Origin: CAVQJU01 sp963729215
Lineage (GTDB): Bacteria; Acidobacteriota; Vicinamibacteria; Vicinamibacterales; CAVVIG01
NCBI GenBank assembly: GCA_963729215.1
Contig: CAVSND010000016.1
Span: 248,001 to 312,000 of the forward strand
Reading direction: 5' to 3'
DNA length: 64,000 bases
Shown: positions 45,576-55,935 of the stretch, piece by piece
Layout of the letters: the number at the start of each line of letters is the position of its first letter
How positions within the stretch are numbered: position 1 is the stretch's first letter
Notes under the pieces: generated by a model
Told to the model about the DNA's origin: nothing
Databases searched by the model: none
What the model saw: only the letters and a program-made list of their open reading frames with translations
Made by a program: the position numbers and the translations under genes

Positions 45576-47142
45576 TGCGGCCGTGCTTCTCCGACCACGC
45601 GCGCAAGGAGGCCTGCCGTTCGCGTGCTTCCGGCACACCGTCAAGACGATCGACAAACCAGGGCAGCCTGAAGGTCCAATTGCTTTCGTTCACGGTGGCG
45701 GGAACATTGATGCGATCGCGCCATCCGAAGATGTCCTGCACGGGAAGCAAGGTCAAGTCAGAACCGGACGCGGCGAGCGTCTCGAGCAGCACATCACGGA
45801 GCACGGGCCCGTAGACGCTCGCGCTGAATGCGGGAGCGGCCGCCGCCACCCGGCGGACGGTCGAGAGCTCCAGAATCTGATGACGTTCGTGTTCGACCAT
45901 GCCATCCCACCACGCCGCCATGCTGTCCGTGTCGTGAGTGCCCGATACGGCGACCGAAAGTGCGGGATACTCGAGCGGATCGCGAAATGGCTGACCCTCG
46001 ACGTGCCAATTGCGTTCCCACCTCAACACGCGAAATCCCGGCATGCCCAGCCGGCTCATGGAGGCGCGCACGAAGTCCGGGATGATGCCGAGGTCCTCGG
46101 CGATCACGTGGGCACCCGCTTCGCGGAAGACGGTCAGGATGCGCTCGCCCAACGCGGTTTGATCGGGCTCGTCGGACGGAGTGAAGAACGGCTCGCCTTC
46201 CTCTTTGGGCCGCCCGTACGTCCGATAGAAGCCGACGAGGTGATCGACGCGGAAGCCGTCGTAAAGTTCTGCGTTGCGCCGTGCCCGGTCGCGGAGCCAC
46301 CTGAAATCGTCCGCCGCGATGATGTCCCACCGGTAGACCGGCATGCCCCAGTCCTGGCCGGTCGCGCTGAAGGCATCGGGAGGCGCGCCGACCGTGCAAT
46401 CGAGCCTGAACTGATCCTGGTGTGCCCAGACATCGGCGCTGTCGCCGTCCACCATGAAGGGCAAATCGCCAAGGAGCGCCACGCCGTGGGCCATCGATCG
46501 CGCCCGCTGCCACTGGCAATGGGCCATCCACTGCAGGTACTGATGGAACAGCAGCTCGTTCGCGAGGTCACGCCTGGCCTCGGCCAGGGCAGCGGGATCA
46601 CGGCGCCGGAGCGCCTCGGGCCACTCAGTCCAGGCCACGCCGTGTCGGGCACGGACCGCCCGAAACAGCGCGTAGTCATCGATCCACCAGGCCTGTTCGG
46701 ATAGAAAGGCCGCGAACGCCCGGGAGCGATCCGTATCGCGGTTTCGTTCGTGGATCACGAAGCGTTCGTAGCACGTTCGAAGGGCGCCGCGCTTCAGCCT
46801 TCGCACGCCCTCGTAGTCGATCGCGGCCGACTGCCGAACGCGCGCGAGCAGGGCCTGATCGTCTGACGGGAGCGAGGCTTCGCCTGGAAAATCCGGCACC
46901 AGGGCGAGACTGATGTAAATCGGATCGATGGCCATCGCGCTCATCGCCGAATAAGGCGAGTGCTGGTCGGCGGCCATCTCGTTGATCGGCAGCAGCTGCA
47001 GGGCGCGCTGTCCGCCGGCGGCCAGCCACCCGGTCAACGCAACCAGATCCCCGATCTCGCCAATCCCCCAGCTGCTCGTGCCCGGACACGAGAACAGCGG
47101 GATGAGCAATCCCGCGCGTCTGCCGAGGGCTGCGTCACGCAT
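45571..47142 (-). CDS. malQ: 4-alpha-glucanotransferase (amylomaltase)
   Basis: The 523-residue GH77 enzyme begins RRAGLLIPLFSCPGTSSWGIGEIGD. It shows LQLLPINEMAADQHSPYSA, GDLPFMVDGDSADVWAH, DGFRVDHLVGFYRTYG (catalytic Asp), HVIAEDLGIIPDFV (acid/base Glu) and VSGTHDTDSMAAWW. It moves alpha-1,4-glucan segments in glycogen/maltodextrin metabolism. The ATG at 47142 overlaps the end of the aminotransferase by 8 bp. Confidence 0.92.
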   Translation of the reverse strand: MRDAALGRRAGLLIPLFSCPGTSSWGIGEIGDLVALTGWLAAGGQRALQLLPINEMAADQHSPYSAMSAMAIDPIYISLALVPDFPGEASLPSDDQALLARVRQSAAIDYEGVRRLKRGALRTCYERFVIHERNRDTDRSRAFAAFLSEQAWWIDDYALFRAVRARHGVAWTEWPEALRRRDPAALAEARRDLANELLFHQYLQWMAHCQWQRARSMAHGVALLGDLPFMVDGDSADVWAHQDQFRLDCTVGAPPDAFSATGQDWGMPVYRWDIIAADDFRWLRDRARRNAELYDGFRVDHLVGFYRTYGRPKEEGEPFFTPSDEPDQTALGERILTVFREAGAHVIAEDLGIIPDFVRASMSRLGMPGFRVLRWERNWHVEGQPFRDPLEYPALSVAVSGTHDTDSMAAWWDGMVEHERHQILELSTVRRVAAAAPAFSASVYGPVLRDVLLETLAASGSDLTLLPVQDIFGWRDRINVPATVNESNWTFRLPWFVDRLDGVPEARERQASLRAWSEKHGRI

Positions 47143-48327
47143 GGCCGCTGGATGCCGTGGTGACGCGGCGAAGGATGCGATCGACGCCGTCAGCGAAAAC
47201 GGGCTCGGGTGGAAGAAGGCTGACGATGAGGTAGGACTCGCGGGGAAAATCGAAGAAGTAGCCCGGATGGACGATGACACCATCCGTTCGACGAGCGCGA
47301 CGACGAGATCCTCCTCGGGGCCGAAGGACGGGACCTGGAGCACGGCGTACCATCCACCTTCGGCGCGCAGGACGCGGCATGCGGGGACATCCGCCACCTG
47401 TTCGACGAGCCGCCGATGGTTCGCCGCTGTCCGGCCCTGGATCTGTGCGCGAATCGGCGCGGCCCGGTCGATGAGCTCCGCCGCGGCAGCCTGAACAGGC
47501 GTGGACACGGACAGATAGGTGTCGCAGACGAGTTCCAGGCGCCCCAGCGCCGCCCTGACGACGGCGTCGGAGCCGCCGAGCGCCATCCAACCCAGCTTGA
47601 GCTGGGGCAACCCCGCTGACTTCGACAGACCGCCAAGGCTGATCGTCAACGGGCCGCCGGCGACGTCATCGATCACAGACGCAGCGGCCGCGCGCGCGCC
47701 GGGCTGCAGCTCGTAGTCGATGAACACCTCGTCCGCGATGATCGCGACGTCACGGGCGGCGCAGACGGCCTTGAGGCACTGGAACTCGCCGGCTTTCACA
47801 AACGAGCCCGTTGGATTGTTGGGATTGACCATCAGGAGCGCCCTCGTACGACTCGTCACGGCGCGCTCCACGCTTGCCATGTCAATCGTCCACGCGTCGT
47901 GATATTCGAGGTCGTACGGCACGGCCGTTACACCATCGAGGCGCGTGAGGTGGTCGAAGAGCGGGTAACTGGGCCGCGGTACCAGCACCTCGTCGCCGGC
48001 GTCGGCGAGCAGTTTGAAGACCATCGAGTACGCGTCGCTCGTGCTGGCCGACAACACGATGCGGTCCTGATCGATCGCAATGCCCCGCCGCGCGTAATCA
48101 GCGGCGACCGCCCGCCGCGCCTCGGGCAGGCCGAGCGGGCTCGGCTGGTACGTCAGTCCGCGGGGGTGCGCGAGAGGCGTCAACAGATCGCGCGGGTACT
48201 CGAATCCCGCACGCGTCGGATTCGACTCGGTCAAATCCAGCAGCGGCCCGGCGGCTCGCGCCCGCTGCACCGCCTGGGCCATGCGGTTCAACCCGAGATC
48301 GTCCGGAACGCGCGCGGAGAACGTCAC
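47135..48327 (-). CDS. Class I/II PLP aminotransferase, frameshifted
   Basis: The frame from a GTG at 48327 shows LLDLTESNPTRAGFEYP, the PLP-site stretches ALLMVNPNNPTGSFV and IIADEVFIDYEL, and SKSAGLPQLKLGW with the PLP lysine. The C-terminus DGVIVHPGYFFDFPRESYLI is in another frame. Adding one base near 47283-47286 joins ALVER to DGVIVHPGY and gives 397 residues ending at 47135. Substrate is unknown; the family includes aspartate- and alanine-type enzymes. Confidence 0.82.
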
Positions 48328-48363
48328 CGCTTACAAGGATATCGCGGGGGGACGGAGATCGCC

Positions 48364-50389
48364 TTACTGACGAAGTGTACCGAGTAGCGGCGGAGTACTC
48401 GAGCATCTGGGTCGCGAGATCCTGTGGATAGGAGATCTTTACGTCCCTGATGACATCTCCGTCGCGAATGGCTTCGAGCCTCGGCATCACGAAGGCGCTG
48501 TACGAGGGCAGGTGGAGCCTCTCGACGCGCGCGACCACCTCATCCCTGAGCGCGGCGTCGAAATGCACGCCGTAGGTCTCGAACAGTTGTTTCGCAGCCG
48601 GATAGTCGCCTTCGGCTTTGATGCGCTGGACTTCGGCCAGGAGCCGGCCGACGCCTTCGCGATAGGCGGCTGGATCGGTCATCACGTAGTAGGTCTTGCC
48701 ATCGCGCTTGCGCACGTCGATCGCCTTCGTGTTCGCCATCAGCCAGGTGACGACCATCTGGCGGTTTCGCATGTGATCTTCTTCGATTTGCGTGCCGTGC
48801 CTGACGCGACGCAGCTGCACGAGGGCGTTGCGCGTATACGCTTCGTACTCCGCGCGCACGACATCGCCCTGATCGGCCTGGCTGAGCAGACCGATTTCGG
48901 CGAGCTTCGGATCCGGCAGGAAATAGAGCGCGACCAGATCCGCGCGCGCTTCTTCGAGCGCCGAGAACTGCTCCTTGAGCGCCGCCTGCGGATTGCCGTT
49001 GAGCCGCTCCTCGACCCTGCCCGACGCGTGCCCGATCACTTCGTGCATGTTCGTCGTCAGCTCGCCGGCCAGCGCGTTCCACTTCGCCGCGCGCGCCGCT
49101 TCTTCCGCCGTCCAGGAGAACTCGCTCCGGAACTCCGGCAGCGTGGACTTGTCGTATGCCTCGTTCACGTTGGACAGCGACACGGACTTGCTGCCGTACT
49201 GTTCGCGGATGCCCTGATCGTTCGGCAGGTTGATGCCGACCGGTGTAATCGGTCCCGAGTCGCCGGTTTCGATGACCACGTCGATCGCGTTGGCGGTGAT
49301 GCCCTTGACGCCCTGTTTGCGGAATTTCGGGTCCCACGGCATGCGATCTTCGAACCACTGCGCGTTCTGGGCGATCTTCCGGATTTCGGACGTCTTCTCC
49401 GGGTTCACGTAGAAGACCAGGCCCTCCCAGCCGCCCTTCATGCCCCGAGCGTCCAGGTACACCTCGACGAACCCGTTGATGGTGTCCACGGACGAAGCCT
49501 TGTCCTGCACCCACGCGATGTCGTAGGCCTCGCGGTCGGACCTCTCGCCCGTCCGATAAAACTTGACGAGCGCGGCCAGCGCCTTCGCCATCGGCTCGCT
49601 GGCAAACGGAATCGCCGCCTCGAGGTGCTCGACGATCGCGCTGATTTGCCCGTGGTAGCGGCCGTTGACGCGATACACCTCTTCGACGATCCGGCCGTCC
49701 TGCTTGACCAGCCGCGAGTTGAGGGCGTGCGCCTCCTTGTAACCTTCGAGGTCCCTCATCGTCAGGCCAACGTACAAGTTGTTCGCGCTGGACGTCAGGA
49801 TGTCCTGACCCTTGGGCGGCGTCTTGTTCGTGATCATCGAATCCACGGCCGGGTCGAAAAACAGCGGCTGGAGACGGGCCAGCAGCTGGTCGAGTGTCTC
49901 GCCGTTCTTGAGGGGGAACTGAGCGCCCGCCCGGGCCGCCGTGTGCGCGGCGAGCGAAAACGCCTCGGGCGTGCACGTCAGCACGAACTTGCGAGCCGTC
50001 AGGCTGATGAACGGGCCGCTGTTGATCCAGAAGAGCTTCGTGTAACGCTCGATCTCGGCGGCAGTTTTTGCGTCTATTCCGGACTTGTGCGTGACGATGG
50101 CCTCGAGGACGTCACGCATCTCGAGGTTGTGGGCGTATCGCTGGTCGTAAAAGATGTCGCGCCCTGCAAGAGCGGCCTGGTACAGGTGCCAGACCAGCGT
50201 TTTCTCGTTCAGCGACAGCTCCGTGAACCCGTCGGCGTACATCTGCACGACCGCCGCATCATCCACGCGTTCGAGCAGATATTTCCTGTCGGCTGGCGTC
50301 GAAGTCGGCGCCGGCTTTTGGGCATTCGCCGGACCGCTGCCACACCCCACGCTTCCCAGAATCGACATGATGACCAGTGCCCTCAACAC
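48364..50389 (-). CDS. M49-family (dipeptidyl-peptidase III-like) metallopeptidase, lipoprotein, frameshift at the end
   Basis: The zinc site is NMHEVIGHASG (HExxGH) with the downstream EEARADLVALYFL glutamate, the M49 arrangement. The N-terminus is a short lipoprotein signal ending MSILGSVGC, giving about 674 residues from the GTG at 50389. The straight frame runs far into the aminotransferase gene. Dropping one base from the GTACC at 48377-48381 (plus strand) gives a tail SAATRTLRQ and a TAA at 48364. It probably degrades peptides outside the inner membrane. Confidence 0.82.
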
Positions 50390-50394
50390 GCTTT

Positions 50395-50514
50395 GACTTC
50401 CCTGCGGCCTGCTTCGCCTGACTTCTTCTTCTCCTACTTCGCTACTTATCGACTTGTTTACGTGGTTTGCTTGCCCGGCTTCACTTTCTGCCTCGTAACT
50501 TCGCACTTTCTCAC
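50395..50514. other. Intergenic pyrimidine-rich stretch with irregular short units
   Basis: The gap between the M49 and MBL genes is a run of CTTC/ACTT-containing units (plus strand), similar in texture to one arm of the hairpin repeats. I find no matching second arm nearby, so it may be a decayed or half element. Confidence 0.35.
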
Positions 50515-51897
50515 CTATCCCAGGTCCAGTTCGACTCGTTCCAGGTATCGTGCAATATGGATGGGCCAGGAACGATCGGCGCGAATTCTGGCCGCGAGCG
50601 CGGTCGCTGCCACCGGCTCGCCGTGTACCAGGTACGTCATGGCCGGTGCCTTCGAAAAGCCCGAGAGCCATCGCATGATTTCGTCGACGTCGGCGTGCGC
50701 GGACATGGAGTCCAGCTGCTCCACAGTCGCCATCACGGGCACCAGCTGGCCCAGCATCTTGACCTGGCGGATGCCGTCGCACAGCGCGCGGCCGCGCGTA
50801 CCGGCGGCCTGGTAACCGACAAAGAGGACGGTGTTCCTGCCGTCCGGCAACGCCGCGGCCAGATGGTGCAGCACACGGCCGCCCGTGGCCATCCCGCTGG
50901 CCGCGATCACGATTGCCGGTTCGCGCGACGCCGTGACGGCCCTCGACTGGTCCGCGGTTTCGACAACGGTCATGCGTGCCGTGCAGAACGCGCAAACGTC
51001 GCGAACGTTTTTGTTGAGATCCGGATCCAGCTCGTGCATGCGCTGCTTGTAAAACTCGAGCGCCGACGCCGCCATCGGGCTGTCGACGTAAACCGGCAGA
51101 ATCGGGATTCTCTTTTCCTCTTCCAGACGCCTCAGCCAGTAAATCACTTCCTCGACACGTCCGATCGCAAAGGCGGGGATGATCAGCTTTCCCCCGCGGG
51201 TGACAGCCCGGTTGACGATCGCGGCGAGGCGGTCGCCGTTGTCGTCGGGCTCGTGGACACGGTTACCGTAGGTCGACTCGAGAAGCAGGATGTCCGCGTG
51301 ATCGATGGGTAGAGGATCGGGAAGCACGGGCCGGCTGTACCGGCCAAGGTCGCCGCCGAACAGCAGCGTGCGATTCCTGGTGTGCATCCGCGCGTAAGCG
51401 GAACCCAACAGGTGGCCGGCGTTCACGAATTCCACTTCGACACCCGGGACGACCGGCACCGGCCGCTCGTATCCCACCGGCTGCAGCTGGGACAGCGCCC
51501 TCGACGCGTCGGCTTGCGTGTACAGCGGCAGCGACGGCTGATGACGGCTGTACCCGTGCTTGTTCGCGTGACGTGCCTCTTCTTCCTGGAGGTGCGCTGA
51601 ATCCGGCAGCACGATGGTGCACAGATCGTGCGTGCCCGGCGTGCAGAAGATCCTCCCCCGAAACCCCTGGGCCACGAGCCTGGGAAGATAGCCGCAGTGA
51701 TCGAGGTGCGCGTGCGTCAGCACCACGGCGTCGATGCGCGCGGCGTCGACGGGAAACGGCTCCCAGTTCCGCATCCGCAGTTCCTTCAGGCCCTGAAACA
51801 GACCGCAATCCACGAGCACGCGGTGCGTCCCGAAGTCGAGCAGATGCTTTGAGCCGGTGACCGTGCCGGCCGCTCCCAGAAATGTGAGTGACGCCAT
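50515..51897 (-). CDS. MBL-fold RNA-processing nuclease (beta-CASP family)
   Basis: From the ATG at 51897 the 460 residues begin LTFLGAAGTVTGSKHLLDFG. Metallo-beta-lactamase motif 2 is THAHLDHCGYLPRL; NAGHLLGSAYARM and GGDLGRYSRPVLP follow. Beta-CASP motifs are IPAFAIGRVEEVIYWL, IAASGMATGGRVLHHL and SAHADVDEIMRWL. This order matches CPSF/Ysh1-like exonucleases that process RNA in the cytoplasm. Its -10 box is shared with the divergent peptidase gene. Confidence 0.87.
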   Translation of the reverse strand: MASLTFLGAAGTVTGSKHLLDFGTHRVLVDCGLFQGLKELRMRNWEPFPVDAARIDAVVLTHAHLDHCGYLPRLVAQGFRGRIFCTPGTHDLCTIVLPDSAHLQEEEARHANKHGYSRHQPSLPLYTQADASRALSQLQPVGYERPVPVVPGVEVEFVNAGHLLGSAYARMHTRNRTLLFGGDLGRYSRPVLPDPLPIDHADILLLESTYGNRVHEPDDNGDRLAAIVNRAVTRGGKLIIPAFAIGRVEEVIYWLRRLEEEKRIPILPVYVDSPMAASALEFYKQRMHELDPDLNKNVRDVCAFCTARMTVVETADQSRAVTASREPAIVIAASGMATGGRVLHHLAAALPDGRNTVLFVGYQAAGTRGRALCDGIRQVKMLGQLVPVMATVEQLDSMSAHADVDEIMRWLSGFSKAPAMTYLVHGEPVAATALAARIRADRSWPIHIARYLERVELDLG

Positions 51898-51903
51898 GGG
51901 TTG

Positions 51904-51911
51904 ACTATACT
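51904..51911. promoter_or_regulatory. Shared divergent -10 element (ACTATACT) for two leaderless genes
   Basis: Only 21 bp separate the two ATGs (51897 minus, 51919 plus). Rightward the sequence reads TATACT then 7 nt to the ATG; leftward it reads TATAGT then 6 nt to the ATG. One 8-bp near-palindrome therefore provides both -10 boxes. Confidence 0.5.
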
Positions 51912-51918
51912 GGACGCG

Positions 51919-54163
51919 ATGGATTTCGGACGATTCCGCCGCGGCTTCTCGGCGAGTCTGGCCGTCGCGCTCGTGGCGGCGACGGCATCCGCGCAGCAAA
52001 AACGGCTGACGCTCGACGACATCGACGGTCCGGCGGCACGCGTGAACTTCAGCGGCGCGCCCGCGCCGGCGTTCGCCTGGATCGACGCCAATCACTACGC
52101 GTGGCCTCGCGTCGCCGAAGGCCGCGAAGCGGTGGACTGGATGAAAGTCGACGCGGCAACGGGCGCGAGCGTGCCGTTGTTCGACGCGGCGAAGGCGGAG
52201 GCCGCGATGGCGGCGCTGCCCGGCATCGCGGCAGACGACGCGCGCAGGCTCGTTCGCTCCCGGGATCTCGTCTTCAACCACGACTTCACGCAGGCCATCG
52301 TCACGATCGCGGACGATCTGTATCTCTGCGTCTTCGGGGCGAACCGGGCCGTGCGGCTGACATCTGCGCCGGGCGACGAAGACGAGCCAACGTTCAGTCC
52401 GGACGATTCCAAAGTGGCGTTCGTCCGCAAGAACAATCTGTACGCCGTCGACACGGCGACGCTTCGCGAAACAGCGCTGACGAGCGACGGCGCGGACCGC
52501 ATTCTGAACGGCAAGCTCGATTGGGTGTACGAGGAAGAGATCTACGGACGGGGCGAACAGCGCGCTTACTGGTGGAGTCCCGATTCCTCGCGGCTCGGCG
52601 TTTCTCCGCATCGACGACTCCCCGGTGTCCACGTACATCACGCTCGATGACATCGGCTACAGTCCCCGCGTCGAGACGTGGCAGTACCCGCGAGCGGGAG
52701 ACCCGAATCCGGCCGTGAAGGTTGGAATCGTCCGCGCGGACGGCAGGCCCGCGGACATTCGCTGGGCGGACACATCCAAGTACGGAGCCGAATTCCTGGT
52801 GGTCCGGGTTGCGTGGACACCCGCCGGCCAGCTGGCGTACGAAGTGCAGAACCGCACGCAGTCGTGGCTCGACCTCAATCTTCTCGACGTCTCGTCGATG
52901 GCTTCGGCGCCGAAGACGGTCCTTCGCGAAACCAGCCCGTTCTGGATCAACTCCGAGGACACGACGACGCCGACGTGGCTCGCGGATGGATCGTTTCTCT
53001 GGCTGAGCGGGCGGTCGGGTTTCACTCACGCTTATCACTATTCGGCCGACGGCAGCTTGATCAAGCAGGTGACCACCGGCAGGTGGGAGCTCCGGACGCT
53101 GCACGGCACGGACGAGAAGGGCGGCTGGCTGTACTTCTCCGGTACCGAGCGAAGCGCTGTCGCAGGCGACGTGTATCGCGTCAGGCTGGACGGTACCGGC
53201 TTCGAGCGGCTGTCGAAGGCCGCCGGCACGCACCGCGCCGAATTCAGCCCGGGGTTTGGCTTCTTCATCGACCGCTGGAGCGACGTCTCGACGCCCACCC
53301 AGGTCAGGCTCTATCGGAGCGACGGACGCGAACTCCGCGTGCTCCACGAAAACCGCGTCGCCGCGCTCGCCGAGTACCGCCTCTCCAGGCCGGAGTTCGT
53401 GCAGGTGAAGACTCGCGATGGCTTCGTGATGGAAGCCATGATGATCAAGCCGCCGGATTTCGATCCGTCGAAGCGCTACCCGGTCTACCAGTTCACGTAC
53501 GGCGGCCCGCACAGCCAGGAGGTGCGCAACGCGTGGACGCCGGAGCAGATGTACCTCCAGCTGCTCGCGCAGCACGGGATCATCGTGTGGATCTGCGATA
53601 ACCGAACCGCGAGCGGCAAGGGGCTCGAGTCCACGTGGCAGGTGTTCAAACACTTCGGTGAACTCGAGCTGCGCGATATCGAAGACGGCGTGAGCTGGCT
53701 CAAACAGCAACCCTACGTGGACGGAACACGCATCGGGCTGAGCGGGTGGAGCTTTGGAGGCTTCCTCACCGCCTACGCGCTGACCCACTCGACGAGCTTC
53801 ACCATGGGGATTGCGGGGGGCACGGTGTCCGACTGGCGGAACTACGACTCCGTGTATACCGAACGCTACATGGGGACCCCGAAAGACAACCCGGATGGCT
53901 ACAGGAACAGCTCACCACGCTTCGCCGCCGCGAACCTCCACGGCGCGCTGTTCCTGATGCACGGCGCCATCGATGACAACGTGCACGTGCAGAACACGAT
54001 GCAGCTGGCTTATGAACTTCAGCAGGCCGGGAAGCCGTTCAGCCTGATGATCTATCCGAAGACGCGCCACGGCGTGACCGATCCTTCGCTGGTCAGGCAC
54101 ATGCACGGCGCGATGCTCGACTTCACCCTCGAACACCTCAAACCGAACCAACCGGGACGCTGA
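51919..54163 (+). CDS. S9-family dipeptidyl peptidase IV-like serine peptidase, one frameshift
   Basis: The first frame has a signal peptide (FSASLAVALVAATASAQ) and the beta-propeller start (GRGEQRAYWWSPDSSRL). The second carries the rest of the propeller and the alpha/beta hydrolase: GLSGWSFGGFLTAYAL (nucleophile Ser), MHGAIDDNVHVQN (Asp) and TRHGVTDPS (His). Dropping one G at 52597-52598 gives SRLAFLRIDDSPVSTY, a family motif, and about 747 residues. It removes dipeptides in the periplasm or outside. The ATG at 51919 fits the TATACT spacing. Confidence 0.85.
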
Positions 54164-54181
54164 GCACGCAAGGTGGCTCAG
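54160..54181 (+). terminator. Weak stem-loop at the convergent gene ends
   Basis: CTGAGC and GCTCAG form a 6-bp stem around a 10-nt loop at the peptidase stop codon. There is no T-run, so a terminator role is only suggested by position between convergent genes. Confidence 0.25.
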
Positions 54182-54230
54182 GGAAGCGAGCACAGCGCTC
54201 GATCTCTGCTCAGTTGCGACGGTCGTTGAT

Positions 54231-54971
54231 CTATTTGAGGTGACGGCCGCCGTCCACGCGGAGGGTTTCGCCGGTAATGAAGTCGCTGTCGAGGAACGAC
54301 AGCACGGCCTTGGCAATCTCCGTTTCACCACCCCACCGGCCGAGCGGCGTGGCATCCGCGACCGCCTGGTGCTCGTCCGCTGTCGTGCCTGGCGGTGCCA
54401 GGATCGGCCCGGGGGCCACCGCGTTGACCAGGATATTGTCGCCCGCGAGCTCGAGCGCGAGGGCCTCCGTGAGGGCCATCGCGCCGGCCTTGGCGACGTA
54501 ATACGGCAGGAACCCTGCGTATCGCGGGCGGCCGCTCCGGGCGACCCAGTCGCTGAAGTTGATGATGCGCCCGCCGCCCTGCTTCCGCATGTGCGGCACC
54601 GCCGCATGAGCGCAGAGAAATGCCGCGCGCAGGTCGGTGTGCATCACCTTGTCCCATTCGGTGGAGGACAGCTGGTCGAACGGGACATTCCGGTACACGG
54701 AGGCCATGTTGATCAGGATGTCGAGCCGGCCGAATTCGGCCGCCGCACGAGACACCAGGACGCCGCAGGCGTCGGCATTCGACAAATCAGCCTGAAACGC
54801 GGCGCTCCGGCGGCCTGCGGCCTTGACGCGCTCGACAGTCTGTCCGGCCTCGACCTGCGAGTGACCGTAAGCGAGGGCGACGTCCACGCCTCGCGCGGCG
54901 AGCTCAGTGGCAACCACCGCCCCGATTCGCTTGGCGCCGGTGATCAGAGCGACTCTACCGGGCAGTTCCAT
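54231..54971 (-). CDS. SDR-family NAD(P)-dependent oxidoreductase
   Basis: The 246-residue classical SDR has ALITGAKRIGAVVATELAARG (TGxxxGxG-type variant with KRIG as in pteridine and FabG-like reductases), DILINMASVY, the catalytic serine region IINFSDWVARSG, YYVAKAGAMALTEALALEL (YxxxK) and the C-terminal FITGETLRVDGGRHL. The substrate is not evident; FabG-like or pteridine reductase activity is possible. A CACGAAG-unit hairpin lies just upstream. Confidence 0.85.
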   Translation of the reverse strand: MELPGRVALITGAKRIGAVVATELAARGVDVALAYGHSQVEAGQTVERVKAAGRRSAAFQADLSNADACGVLVSRAAAEFGRLDILINMASVYRNVPFDQLSSTEWDKVMHTDLRAAFLCAHAAVPHMRKQGGGRIINFSDWVARSGRPRYAGFLPYYVAKAGAMALTEALALELAGDNILVNAVAPGPILAPPGTTADEHQAVADATPLGRWGGETEIAKAVLSFLDSDFITGETLRVDGGRHLK

Positions 54972-54986
54972 TTCAGCATCTTTTTA

Positions 54987-55048
54987 TCACGAAGACACGA
55001 AGACACGAAGACAACAAACCTCTCTTGGTGAGCTTCGTGACTTCGTGA
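54987..55048. repeat. CACGAAGA-unit hairpin
   Basis: Three tandem ACACGAAG units from 54987 pair with CTTCGTGA units. Arms 54987-55002 and 55033-55048 match at 15 of 16. The unit is the same kind as in the 7390-7459 element. Confidence 0.7.
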
Positions 55049-55113
55049 AAAAGCGACGGCGGGAAGGACGGGAAGATCGGGTAGGCCAGGGATGACCTAC
55101 CCGACTGAAATGA

Positions 55114-55770
55114 CTAACGCGAGAACGTGCCGAAGAACGCCGAGCGCTTGTTCGGGTCGCTCCACTTGGTGCCGAGCAGCGTGCCGCTGAACACGTTCTG
55201 GTCGGCGACACCCATCGTCGCCTGGTCCGTGTCGGCGAGCGGGTGGAACCACTGCATCGCGCCGCAGGTCGGATCGTGGGTCATGACCTTGTTGACGTCG
55301 AGCGCGACGTTCTGGGTGGCCACGTGAATCGTCTGACCGGCGTCAGCGAAGGTGATCGGCGCCGGCGTCACCTGGACGATCGTGCCGATGCTCTTCGTGA
55401 GATCGTGCGCGAGCGCGGCGAGCGCGATCCGCTGAACCGGGTTGGCGCGCTCGTCAACGTAAACCACCGAGCGCACGACGGCGCGGTCGCCGCCGATCTC
55501 GTGGAGGCCCAGGTTCTTGTCGCCGGCCAGCGCGGCCACGACGGACAGGCCGTCCACCGACACACCGTTGACCGTCCCGCGATCGACTTTCCACGCGAGC
55601 ACCGCCTGCTTGCCCATCGTTTCGGCCTCGCTGCCCATGATGCAGCCGCCGGTGAAAATTTCGGCAGTCCGCGCCTCGACGTACTGGCCGCTGACGGTTT
55701 CTTTACCGCCTGCCATCAACACCGTGCCGGCCATGCCGATTACCGCGATGAGAACAACTGCTCGTTTCAT
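55114..55770 (-). CDS. Exported hypothetical protein, DUF1326-like
   Basis: The 218 residues have a signal peptide (RAVVLIAVIGMAGTVLMAG). A conserved-looking domain follows with YVEARTAEIFTGGCIMGSEAE and DGLSVVAALAGDKNLGLHE, which resembles the DUF1326 family as I remember it. No catalytic motif is visible. Its ATG is 45 nt downstream of a TATAAT box, so this gene has a normal leader. Confidence 0.6.
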   Translation of the reverse strand: MKRAVVLIAVIGMAGTVLMAGGKETVSGQYVEARTAEIFTGGCIMGSEAETMGKQAVLAWKVDRGTVNGVSVDGLSVVAALAGDKNLGLHEIGGDRAVVRSVVYVDERANPVQRIALAALAHDLTKSIGTIVQVTPAPITFADAGQTIHVATQNVALDVNKVMTHDPTCGAMQWFHPLADTDQATMGVADQNVFSGTLLGTKWSDPNKRSAFFGTFSR

Positions 55771-55815
55771 AGCAACCTCAAAGACGGGACTCGCCCGCCG
55801 AAAAACGGCTGACTC

Positions 55816-55821
55816 ATTATA
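55816..55821 (-). promoter_or_regulatory. -10 box (TATAAT) for the DUF1326-like gene
   Basis: Minus-strand GTTCTATAATGAG matches the 13-mer found upstream of the tcu operon. The ATG is 45 nt downstream. The -35 is unclear. Confidence 0.4.
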
Positions 55822-55935
55822 GAACCACGAAGCTCACAATGAGTCACAAAGACGTGAGATAGGCTAATAGGCCTGTGGCCGGCCACCGTGGTCGGACTGA
55901 AGGCCAGCGCTGCATAGAGCCGGAGGCGGATCATC

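Noticed and set aside
45571..48327. A fused aminotransferase-amylomaltase protein of 918 residues
   Set aside because: The joint region is low-complexity and the true aminotransferase C-terminus lies in another frame; a one-base error explains the apparent fusion.
48098..50995. A 965-residue M49 protein with long extensions at both ends
   Set aside because: The N-terminal extension reads the intergenic stretch and part of the MBL gene, and the C-terminal extension overlaps the aminotransferase; the lipoprotein start and a corrected stop fit better.
34231..55825. Shared 13-mer CTCATTATAGAAC as a specific operator
   Set aside because: Repeated 13-mers are expected by chance in 64 kb; the match is best explained by both sites being -10 regions.
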